DNA from: JAJDIA01 sp031555145
Lineage (GTDB): Bacteria; Bacteroidota; Bacteroidia; Bacteroidales; Tannerellaceae
Direction of reading: 5' to 3'
NCBI GenBank assembly: GCA_031555145.1
Contig: JAVBUR010000011.1
Location: 1-13,113, forward strand
DNA: 13,113 nt
The notes under the pieces: model-generated
What the model saw: only the letters and a program-made list of their open reading frames with translations
Told to the model about the DNA's origin: nothing
The model's database searches: none
Position numbers and translations under genes: made by a program
Part shown: positions 6,735 through 13,113 of the stretch, in pieces
How positions within the stretch are numbered: the stretch's first letter is position 1
How the letters are laid out: each line of letters begins with the position of its first letter

Positions 6735-8678
6735 ATGAAAAAACTATTCGTATTCCTATGTATCATCTCCCTTGCTTCTTGCCGGATAGAGAACACCTCG
6801 AATGAATATGCCGATTACCCTATCGACGCAGTAACGCTGAATCAGGTACTACTCACCGACAGTTTTTGGCTGCCAAGGATACAGACCATACAAAACAAAG
6901 TCATCCGATATGCCTTCGACAAATGCGAAGCAGAAGGAAGGCTGGAGAACTTCATCACTGCCGGACACGTTATCCAGGGTGGCACGGGTACAGCCCGCGG
7001 TAAAATGCCTTTCGACGACACCGATGTCTACAAAACGCTGGAAGGAACGGCTTACTCGCTTATCAGTCGTCCCGATCCGGCTTTGGAAGCGTATGCCGAT
7101 TCGGTGATTGCCATTATTGCCCAGGGACAGGAACCGGATGGGTATCTTACCACGTGGCGGACCATTGATCCGATGAAGCCTACGTCCGACTGGGTGGCAC
7201 CGGGTCCACGATGGAGTCATCTGGACATCAGCCACGAATTGTACAACAGCGGACACCTGTTTGAAGCCGCCGCCGCTTATTACCGGTCAACAGGCAAACG
7301 CAACCTGCTGGATATCGCCCTAAAGAACGCGGATCTGCTCTTACAAGTCTTCGGTGATAATGGCATCAATGCCGTGCCCGGACACCAAATCGTGGAAACA
7401 GGCCTCATCCAACTCTTTCAAATCACCGGACGGGAGGATTACCTGCGTTTAGCACGTAAGTTTCTCGATTTGCGAGGCGACTCTACTCAACGAACGATAT
7501 GGGGTGCCGAGAATATTCAGGATCATAAACCATTGCTTCAACAGGACGAGGCGGTGGGACACGCCGTACGTGCAGTGTATATGTATGCCGGAATGACCGA
7601 CATAGCAGCCATCTATCGCGACGCCGCCTACCGTAAAGCCATCGATACATTGTGGGAGAATATGGTATACAAGAAGATGTACATCACAGGAGGTATCGGT
7701 GCCCGCCACCATGAAGAGTGCTTCGGCGCCAACTACGAACTACCCAACCTGACGGCATACAGTGAAACGTGCGCTTCGATAGGTAGCGTGTACTGGAATC
7801 ACCGTCTGTTCCGTCTTACGGGTGATGCACAGTATTATGACATCATAGAGCGTACGATGTACAACGCCCTGATAGCAGGTATATCGTTGGAAGGTACGGC
7901 ATTCTTCTATCCCAACCCACTGGAATCGGATGGGAAGTACGCTTTCAACAAAGGAGCCCGTACCCGCGAACCTTGGTTCGACTGCTCATGCTGCCCTACA
8001 AACCTGATGCGATTTATTCCCTTCGTGCCCAACCTGATTTACGCTACACAGGGAGAGGATGTGTATGTCAATCTTTTCCTATCCAACAAAGCTTCGATAC
8101 CTGTACAGGATAAAGTTGTAACGATCGAGCAGGAAACGAATTATCCTTGGGATGGGAAAGTAAAGATAACCGTACAGCCTGGCGAGAAGCGTCGTTTCGC
8201 ATTGAAGATCCGGATACCGGGGTGGGTCGAAAACAGACCTGTACCGGGGACATTATACCACTATGCCGATGAGCAGATTGAGACATACAAAGTGGCGCTC
8301 AACGGCAACGAAATCGAAGGAAAACCAGCCAACGGATATGTTGTGATCGACTGGGAATGGCCCGAAAATAGTGTGGTAGAGATAACCCTTCCCATGCAGG
8401 TACGCCACGTTGTTGCTCATGAACAGGTCGTCGATCTGAGAAACAAGACCGCCATTGAATACGGCCCCCTGGTTTACTGTGCCGAAGAGACTGACAATTC
8501 CGGATGCTTCGAAAAGATCAGTTTCTCACCACAGGATGATTTCACGATTGAGAAAGCACCCGGTTTCCTCGGCGGAGTCAATCTTATCCGAAAGAAAGAA
8601 AGTAATGATAGCTTTCTTTTTATTCCTTATTATGCATGGGCTAACCGGGGGATTGGGAAGATGAAGGTATGGTTTTAA
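6735..8678 (+). CDS. GH127-type (DUF1680) beta-L-arabinofuranosidase lipoprotein
   Basis: A predicted exo-acting glycosidase that releases terminal beta-L-arabinofuranose from plant glycans or glycoproteins. The 647-residue protein starts with a lipoprotein signal (MKKLFVFLCIISLASC, lipid Cys16), so it is probably anchored in the envelope, periplasmic or surface. An (alpha/alpha)6-type catalytic region covers roughly residues 30-440, followed by beta-rich domains ending in PYYAWANRG, a conserved family ending. The zinc-thiolate active site known from Bifidobacterium HypBA1 (E322, E338, C340, C417, C418) is complete here: E328, E344, C346 and the pair C419-C420, in HHEECF, YSETCAS and DCSCCPTN. 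By that comparison C419 is the nucleophile and E344 a candidate acid/base. The related GH146 family shares the fold, so GH127 versus GH146 and exact linkage are not settled. It has no SusC/SusD neighbours in the window and appears monocistronic. Confidence 0.9.
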   Translation: MKKLFVFLCIISLASCRIENTSNEYADYPIDAVTLNQVLLTDSFWLPRIQTIQNKVIRYAFDKCEAEGRLENFITAGHVIQGGTGTARGKMPFDDTDVYKTLEGTAYSLISRPDPALEAYADSVIAIIAQGQEPDGYLTTWRTIDPMKPTSDWVAPGPRWSHLDISHELYNSGHLFEAAAAYYRSTGKRNLLDIALKNADLLLQVFGDNGINAVPGHQIVETGLIQLFQITGREDYLRLARKFLDLRGDSTQRTIWGAENIQDHKPLLQQDEAVGHAVRAVYMYAGMTDIAAIYRDAAYRKAIDTLWENMVYKKMYITGGIGARHHEECFGANYELPNLTAYSETCASIGSVYWNHRLFRLTGDAQYYDIIERTMYNALIAGISLEGTAFFYPNPLESDGKYAFNKGARTREPWFDCSCCPTNLMRFIPFVPNLIYATQGEDVYVNLFLSNKASIPVQDKVVTIEQETNYPWDGKVKITVQPGEKRRFALKIRIPGWVENRPVPGTLYHYADEQIETYKVALNGNEIEGKPANGYVVIDWEWPENSVVEITLPMQVRHVVAHEQVVDLRNKTAIEYGPLVYCAEETDNSGCFEKISFSPQDDFTIEKAPGFLGGVNLIRKKESNDSFLFIPYYAWANRGIGKMKVWF

Positions 8679-8698
8679 ATAAACTGCCGCGTCTTTCT

Positions 8699-8728
8699 TT
8701 TGATGCGCCCTCTTTTTTCGTACCTTTG
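8699..8728 (+). promoter_or_regulatory. Bacteroidetes promoter (-33 TTTG / -7 TACCTTTG) for riboflavin synthase
   Basis: TTTG at 8699-8702 and TACCTTTG at 8721-8728, separated by 18 bp, match both elements of the Bacteroidetes housekeeping promoter. The ATG follows 28 bp after the -7 box, so the leader is short, around 20 nt. No FMN riboswitch fits in this space. Confidence 0.7.
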
Positions 8729-8756
8729 ACGGCGTAAACCAATAATATCCGTCCGT

Positions 8757-9359
8757 ATGTTTTCAGGAATCGTAGAAGAATTTGCACAGGTGGTAGCCAT
8801 CGAACAGGATAAGGGAAATATCCACCTGACCATGAAGTGTTCATTTGTCGACGAACTCAAGATCGACCAGAGTGTCTCGCATAACGGCGTCTGCCTGACG
8901 GTAGTCCGCCTGACGAATGAGACCTATACCGTAACGGCTATCCGCGAAACGTTAGACCGCTCTAACCTGGGCCTCCTCAAAGTGGGCGATAAGGTCAACC
9001 TCGAGCGCAGCATGATCATGAACGGTCGCCTCGACGGACACATCGTACAGGGACACGTGGATCAAACGGCTACTTGCACCAATGTAAGCGAAGCCGACGG
9101 CAGCTTTTACTTCACCTTCGAATATGCCTTCGACAAAGAAATGGCCCGCCAGGGATACATGACCGTCGAAAAAGGCTCCGTCTGCGTCAACGGCGTCAGC
9201 CTCACCGTCTGCAACTCCACACACAACACCTTTCAGGTCGCCATCATCCCCTATACGCTAGCGCACACCAACTTCTGTGACATCCAGAAAGACACAGTCG
9301 TCAACCTCGAATTCGACATCATCGGCAAGTATATCAGCAAAATGATGCAGTTCCAATAA
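8757..9359 (+). CDS. ribE: Riboflavin synthase, alpha subunit
   Basis: This enzyme catalyses the last step of riboflavin synthesis, the dismutation of two 6,7-dimethyl-8-ribityllumazine molecules to riboflavin and a pyrimidinedione, in the cytoplasm. The 200-residue length is normal. It has the two tandem lumazine-binding barrels typical of the family: the first (about 1-96) starts with MFSGIVEE and contains NGVCLTV, and the second (about 97-195) contains GHVDQTA, VNGVSLTV and the IPYTLAHTN motif. The conserved N-terminal MFSGI fixes the ATG at 8757. It stands alone with its own promoter, without other rib genes nearby. It converges on the LytTR gene with 51 bp between the stops, and no convincing terminator is seen there. 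The symbol follows common use; some organisms call it ribC. Confidence 0.96.
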   Translation: MFSGIVEEFAQVVAIEQDKGNIHLTMKCSFVDELKIDQSVSHNGVCLTVVRLTNETYTVTAIRETLDRSNLGLLKVGDKVNLERSMIMNGRLDGHIVQGHVDQTATCTNVSEADGSFYFTFEYAFDKEMARQGYMTVEKGSVCVNGVSLTVCNSTHNTFQVAIIPYTLAHTNFCDIQKDTVVNLEFDIIGKYISKMMQFQ

Positions 9360-9410
9360 GACTCCATCCCCTCAGGGTCATTAAGTTTCGGACAAATCCG
9401 GAAGTGCCGT

Positions 9411-10190
9411 CTAATAGTTCAGCCACCGTTTTAATTCGCTGACCTTTTCACGGCTGACGATAATACGGTTGCGAAAGGGAGGATGGGTATGAACGACCAG
9501 TTTTTGTTGGAACCAGGGTTCTATCCGCTGAATGGCATTGACGTTGACAATGGTCTGCCGGTTAGTACGAAAGAAGAGGTCGGGGTCAAGTTGCTCTTTC
9601 AGTTTATCCAGACACAGATCGATAATGTGTTCCCGGTTTTGTTTGGTAACAGCGAAGCTGATTTTGTTTTCGCTATAGAAATAGGCAATGTCTTCGACTT
9701 GCAAGGTAAAGAACTTATCGCCTCCGGATATTAGGAAGCGAGTACGGAAGACCTTGTCCGGGTTAGCAAACTGGGAGATTAATTCCCGCAACTGGTCATG
9801 TGGAAAAAGGGGCGTTTTGTCCGGCGGAGACAGGTTTTCGAACTTGGCAATTGCATCTTCGAGTCGCTCACGCTGGATGGGTTTAAGCAGGTAATCGATA
9901 CTATTTACCGAAAAGGCTTTCAGCGCATATTCGTCATACGCTGTGGTAAATATGATCAGGGAAGAAGGACGAGCCTGCTCCAGGAATTCAAACGAATCCC
10001 CATCGGCCAGGTGGATATCCAGAAACAGGATATCCGGATGCGGATGACCGGCAAACCATTCTACCGACTCTTCCACATTACCAGGCAGGGTGATAACTTC
10101 CCAGCCAGGGCGGATCTCCTTCAGCATATGGCCAAGCAGACGGGCTGCCGGTAATTCATCTTCTATAATACCAACGATCATCTTATTCAT
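9411..10190 (-). CDS. LytTR-family DNA-binding response regulator
   Basis: A 259-residue two-component regulator, likely acting as a transcription factor. The receiver domain (about 1-120) has the acidic pair E10/D11, phospho-acceptor D58 in LFLDIH, T83 in FTTAY and K103 in LLKP. The LytTR domain (about 150-259) shows the usual features: a beta-rich stretch with KFFTLQVEDIAYFYSENK, then LFFRTNRQTIVNVNAI, and a terminal VSREKVSELKRWL. Its ATG overlaps the end of the sensor kinase gene by 8 bp (ATGAATAA), so the two are probably translationally coupled and form a cognate pair. It is the last gene of the sulfatase-kinase-regulator operon. Its target promoters are not known; self-regulation of the upstream sulfatase promoter is a reasonable guess only. 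Confidence 0.92.
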   Translation of the reverse strand: MNKMIVGIIEDELPAARLLGHMLKEIRPGWEVITLPGNVEESVEWFAGHPHPDILFLDIHLADGDSFEFLEQARPSSLIIFTTAYDEYALKAFSVNSIDYLLKPIQRERLEDAIAKFENLSPPDKTPLFPHDQLRELISQFANPDKVFRTRFLISGGDKFFTLQVEDIAYFYSENKISFAVTKQNREHIIDLCLDKLKEQLDPDLFFRTNRQTIVNVNAIQRIEPWFQQKLVVHTHPPFRNRIIVSREKVSELKRWLNY

Positions 10191-11250
10191 GCAACAAGGG
10201 GACTTTAACGGTGAAACATTTCTGTTCGTTTTTCACTTCAATGGACCGGCCGCACAACAGCCGGTAGCGTTCCGATAGGTTCAACAGGCCTTTCCCGGAA
10301 GGCGGCACTGTTTTCTTACTACGGATAGTATTACTTACTGTCAACATCCGGTCGGTCGTATCGATGGATAGTTGTATAATCATCGGCTTGGCAAGGCTAA
10401 TCACATTATGCTTGATCACATTCTCGACCAACAGTTGAAGAGTTAGCGGAGGCACACACATGTCGTACATATCGTTGTCGATCGTATGTTCCAACCGGAT
10501 ACAATCGCCCATACGTACCTGATGTAGGAAGAGGTACGATTCCAGGAACTCCATCTCCAAACGCAAAGACACTAATTGCTGGTCGCTATTCCGAAGAATA
10601 TAGCGATAGACATCCGACAGGTGATGGGTAAATCGGGTCGCATTCTTCGGATTATATTCGATCTCCGAAACCAACGCCGTCAGGTTATTAAACAGAAAGT
10701 GGGGATTCAACTGGTTTTGCAATGCCTGGTATTTCGCCTTGGCGGCACTATCTTCCAATGCGGAAGCCTTCTTATATAAACCGGCTAATTGGCGATAAAA
10801 GCTATTCATGATGATTAACCCCACCATAATTAGCTGTACCACCCAAACAATCAACATCATACGCACGCCATCTATTTGTAGCAGAAAAGGATCCGGAAGA
10901 CCGGCCATCCATTTCACACATACCAGCATAAGGTAATTCAACAACAGGAAAAGCGCACCGATCAACACAATATAAAGCGCTATATGCAGCCTGTTCCCGG
11001 GAAAAGGAAAAGCCTTTATCCCGACTTTCTCATTCACATAAAAAAGCAGATGCCCCAGGATATTAAACACAAGTACTGCAATAACAAATCCCCCGAGCGA
11101 AAGCAACGAGGGATCGTAATGATGAGGTATATCCGTATATCCCACCATAAAAAAATAAGAAAAACAACCCAATACTGAAAACAGCAAGGTATATGACAGC
11201 AACGTATATTTGTTTTTATACAGCAGTTCCACTAATGAGTTGTTTCCCAC
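10183..11250 (-). CDS. LytS/YehU-type sensor histidine kinase, four membrane segments
   Basis: A 355-residue membrane sensor kinase of the His_kinase (PF06580) class. Four hydrophobic segments lie at about 16-38, 48-71, 88-112 and 129-150, with only short loops, so there is no large periplasmic sensor domain. A short coiled coil (about 152-180) leads to the phospho-acceptor motif NPHFLFNNL, with H184. The ATPase part has the N-box LLVENVIKHN (N277) and a G-box around SGKGLLNLSERYRLL. The start is a GTG at 11250; an in-frame stop (11263-11265) lies just upstream and no ATG exists before the first membrane segment, so GTG is the best choice (a second GTG at codon 7 is possible). It sits 16 bp after the sulfatase stop and overlaps the response regulator by 8 bp. 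The signal it senses is not known. Confidence 0.9.
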   Translation of the reverse strand: MGNNSLVELLYKNKYTLLSYTLLFSVLGCFSYFFMVGYTDIPHHYDPSLLSLGGFVIAVLVFNILGHLLFYVNEKVGIKAFPFPGNRLHIALYIVLIGALFLLLNYLMLVCVKWMAGLPDPFLLQIDGVRMMLIVWVVQLIMVGLIIMNSFYRQLAGLYKKASALEDSAAKAKYQALQNQLNPHFLFNNLTALVSEIEYNPKNATRFTHHLSDVYRYILRNSDQQLVSLRLEMEFLESYLFLHQVRMGDCIRLEHTIDNDMYDMCVPPLTLQLLVENVIKHNVISLAKPMIIQLSIDTTDRMLTVSNTIRSKKTVPPSGKGLLNLSERYRLLCGRSIEVKNEQKCFTVKVPLLHE

Positions 11251-11266
11251 AAGAAAAACAGGTTAG

Positions 11267-12838
11267 TTAATACAATTGTTCAATCTGGGCGTCTATGTTA
11301 AAAGAGGCTGGCTTCTGGCGAGGCGGGAATGCTTTATAGGTCTGCAGGTATTTCGCAACGGTAGCCTGCGCCGGAACGATCATAAAGGCATGTTCAATCG
11401 CCCACTTATCGTAGAAAGCAGAATTGCCATAGGCGTTTTCAAACGGGTCGGAACGTAAGTCTAATATTTTGGGAGTGCGCAACTTAACAAACGGTTCGCT
11501 CCAAACAGCCTGCCCCGTGGCCCGCTGCACCTGATAGGTATATTTGAAATGCCCTTGACGAAAGGCGACCAATTCACCATCATCACTGAAGTAGAAGAAT
11601 TCGTTACGAGGGCCTTTTTCCGTCTGTCCGGTCAGCAACGGCAACTGATTGTAGCCATCCATATAAATGTTGAAATTCTTTGTCCCTAACTGAACACCGT
11701 TACGGACGTTTTCACGCAAATTGGGATCGCCACCCGCAGCTGCCACCAGGGTGGGAACCCAGTCTTCAGCCGAGACTATTTCATTGATATTTTGCCCGCC
11801 TTTGATCTGTGCCGGCCAACGCAAGAAACAGGGGACACGGTAAGCTCCTTCCCAGTTGGTATTCTTTTCGCCCCGGAAAGGAGAAGCACCGGCATCGGGC
11901 CATTCACATTTCATGGCGCCATTGTCTGTTGTATAAATCACAATCGTATTTTCATCAATGCCGAGTTCTTCCAGTAAGGATAATAGTTCGCCTACATGAC
12001 CGTCGTGCTCGGTCATACCATCAGCTTGGATACCCAAGCCGGTTCTTCCATCCACCCCGGGTTTCATATGGGTAAAAATGTGCATGCGGGTAGAATTGAA
12101 CCAAGCAAAAAACGGCTTGTCGGCTTTCGTCTGACGGGTGATAAAGTCTTTGGTGGCGGCCAGGAATTCTTCATCAATCGTTTCCATCCTTTTTTTAGTC
12201 AGAGGACCTGTATCTTCCACCTTACCATCGGCCGTGGAGCGAATTACACCTCTAGGACCGAATTGTTTACGGAATTCAGAGTCTTTCGGGTAATCAGGGT
12301 TTTCGGGTTCTTCTTCCGCATTCAGGTGGTACAGATTCCCGAAGAACTCATCGAAGCCATGGTTGGTTGGCAGGAACTCATTCAGGTCTCCCAGGTGGTT
12401 CTTACCAAATTGGCCACACATATAACCCAGCGGTTTCAGAAACTCGGCCAGCGTAGGATCTTCTTTCTGCAATCCGATCTTAGCCCCCGGCATACCTACT
12501 TTCGACAAACCGGTACGAAGCGGACATTGACCAGTAATAAATGCCGAACGTCCGGCCGTACAACTCTGCTGCCCATAGTAGTCGGTAAACAGAATGCCTT
12601 CATTGGCAATCCGGTCGATGTTGGGCGTTTGAAACCCCATCATCCCCCGGTTCCAACAACTAAGATTCCAGAAACCGATATCGTCACCCATAATCACGAG
12701 GATGTTCGGTTCTTTCGAGGTTTTTGTTTGATTTTGCGCTTCGGTTTGTTGCGGAAAAATGGATCCACCAGCAAGGACAGCACCAACTAAGGCCACCTTA
12801 CCGCATTGTTTAAGTTTTTCTTTTAAGCTCATTTCCAT
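11267..12838 (-). CDS. Secreted S1-family sulfatase (arylsulfatase-like)
   Basis: A 523-residue formylglycine sulfatase that should hydrolyse a sulfate ester from a sugar or aryl substrate, with a divalent metal, probably Ca2+. The maturation motif is CTAGR (C93 to R97), followed by SAFITGQ. The Cys with Ala at the third position fits modification by a radical-SAM anaerobic sulfatase-maturing enzyme, which is not in this window. Other active-site elements are GDD (D52, D53), GKNHLGD (K146, H148), H253, TTDNG (D305, N306) and FRGEKNTNWEG (K325). The N-terminus (about 1-35) is a Sec signal peptide without a lipobox, so a soluble periplasmic enzyme is likely. An ATG two codons in (12832) is an alternative start. 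It is the first gene of an operon with a LytS/LytTR pair. Substrate and S1 subfamily cannot be told from the sequence by eye. Confidence 0.9.
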   Translation of the reverse strand: MEMSLKEKLKQCGKVALVGAVLAGGSIFPQQTEAQNQTKTSKEPNILVIMGDDIGFWNLSCWNRGMMGFQTPNIDRIANEGILFTDYYGQQSCTAGRSAFITGQCPLRTGLSKVGMPGAKIGLQKEDPTLAEFLKPLGYMCGQFGKNHLGDLNEFLPTNHGFDEFFGNLYHLNAEEEPENPDYPKDSEFRKQFGPRGVIRSTADGKVEDTGPLTKKRMETIDEEFLAATKDFITRQTKADKPFFAWFNSTRMHIFTHMKPGVDGRTGLGIQADGMTEHDGHVGELLSLLEELGIDENTIVIYTTDNGAMKCEWPDAGASPFRGEKNTNWEGAYRVPCFLRWPAQIKGGQNINEIVSAEDWVPTLVAAAGGDPNLRENVRNGVQLGTKNFNIYMDGYNQLPLLTGQTEKGPRNEFFYFSDDGELVAFRQGHFKYTYQVQRATGQAVWSEPFVKLRTPKILDLRSDPFENAYGNSAFYDKWAIEHAFMIVPAQATVAKYLQTYKAFPPRQKPASFNIDAQIEQLY

Positions 12839-12863
12839 ATCTATTTAAAACATCAATAGACGA

Positions 12864-12871
12864 CAAAAATA
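12864..12871 (-). promoter_or_regulatory. -7 promoter box for the sulfatase-LytS-LytTR operon
   Basis: On the minus strand this reads TATTTTTG, an exact TAnnTTTG match, 25 bp before the ATG at 12838. There is no TTTG at the -33 position, so the promoter may be weak or need an activator, for example the operon's own regulator (inference). Confidence 0.5.
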
Positions 12872-13029
12872 GATAGGACTCCCCGCATGTGTCCGCTTTA
12901 TGTTACCGAATCGACTATATTGGAAACTGAACCGGTAATCAGTTTATACTGCCCCATAAAACACTCTATTGAAACGAAAAATGTATCATAGGCAGCTATC
13001 TGATATATCAACATACATAAAAAACGAGG

Positions 13030-13113
13030 GGTGTGTTAAAAGTCCGAAGGTATGCTTGCGATTCCCCTCTTGAGAGGGGAATCGCAAGCATACCTTCGGA
13101 CTTTTAACACACC
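13030..13113. repeat. Perfect 84-bp palindrome (41-bp arms, 2-base centre) at the window end
   Basis: Bases 13030-13070 are the exact reverse complement of 13073-13113, around a TG centre at 13071-13072. The arms begin GGTGTGTTAAAAGTCC and meet at CCCCTCT-TG-AGAGGGG. The last base of the window is the last base of the right arm. The left flank (13020-13029) is an A-rich run followed by CGAGG. The 158 bp between the sulfatase promoter box and this element (12872-13029) hold no gene or signal I recognise. It could be a dispersed intergenic palindromic repeat, a strong bidirectional terminator, or a fold-back artefact at a contig end. Confidence 0.9.

Noticed and set aside
8679..8756. FMN riboswitch upstream of ribE
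   Set aside because: The promoter leaves a leader of only about 20 nt, too short for the aptamer, and no FMN-element motifs are seen.
9387..9403. Small hairpin between the convergent ribE and LytTR genes as a terminator
   Set aside because: The stem is only about six pairs with a bulge, and no T tract follows on either strand.
11996..12790. Plus-strand open frame of 264 codons opposite the sulfatase gene
   Set aside because: It is antisense to the catalytic region of the sulfatase, with no recognisable domain or start signals.
13030..13113. Terminal palindrome as the end of an insertion sequence
   Set aside because: There is no transposase fragment, no target-site duplication can be tested, and the two arms are directly joined rather than flanking a gene.

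Overview
The window looks like chromosomal DNA from a gut-type member of the Bacteroidales, most likely Parabacteroides or a close relative. The evidence is protein-family content (a PPi-type phosphofructokinase of the long form, DUF4369/TlpA lipoprotein, GH127-type lipoprotein, AsmA-like protein, LytS/LytTR pair, anaerobic-type Cys sulfatase), promoters with the Bacteroidetes -7 box TAnnTTTG instead of a sigma-70 -10 box, and starts without Shine-Dalgarno sequences. The genus is inference; no rRNA is present.

Layout, left to right. (1) 1-645, minus: a NifU/IscU-like iron-sulfur scaffold protein, cut by the left edge, with its own promoter just upstream. (2) 800-889: an elaborate hairpin that terminates the next operon. 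(3) 4735 down to 913, minus: a two-gene operon of a thioredoxin-fold (WCPPC) lipoprotein followed by a large AsmA-like envelope protein, with a small hairpin between them. (4) A divergent intergenic region of about 160 bp, then pfp (4896-6542, plus), a PPi-dependent phosphofructokinase, closed by a strong intrinsic terminator. (5) 6735-8678, plus: a GH127/DUF1680 beta-L-arabinofuranosidase lipoprotein with the complete Cys/Glu zinc site. (6) 8757-9359, plus: riboflavin synthase, with the best promoter in the window. (7) 12838 down to 9411, minus: a compact three-gene operon of a secreted S1 sulfatase, a LytS-type sensor kinase and a LytTR response regulator (16-bp gap, then an 8-bp overlap). 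(8) 12872-13113: an intergenic stretch ending in a perfect 41-bp-arm palindrome that runs exactly to the last base of the window.

Taken together, most genes are housekeeping or envelope functions: Fe-S assembly, glycolysis with PPi, riboflavin synthesis, envelope thiol chemistry and AsmA-type envelope maintenance. Two glycan-active enzymes (arabinofuranosidase and sulfatase) sit nearby but in separate transcription units without SusC/SusD genes. No mobile-element gene, CRISPR array, tRNA or rRNA was recognised. No gene-free stretch exceeds 300 bases. I do not see a clearly unprecedented multi-gene system; the most notable leads are the sulfatase-LytS-LytTR operon, the terminal palindrome, the divergent Fe-S scaffold and the compound hairpin at 800-889.
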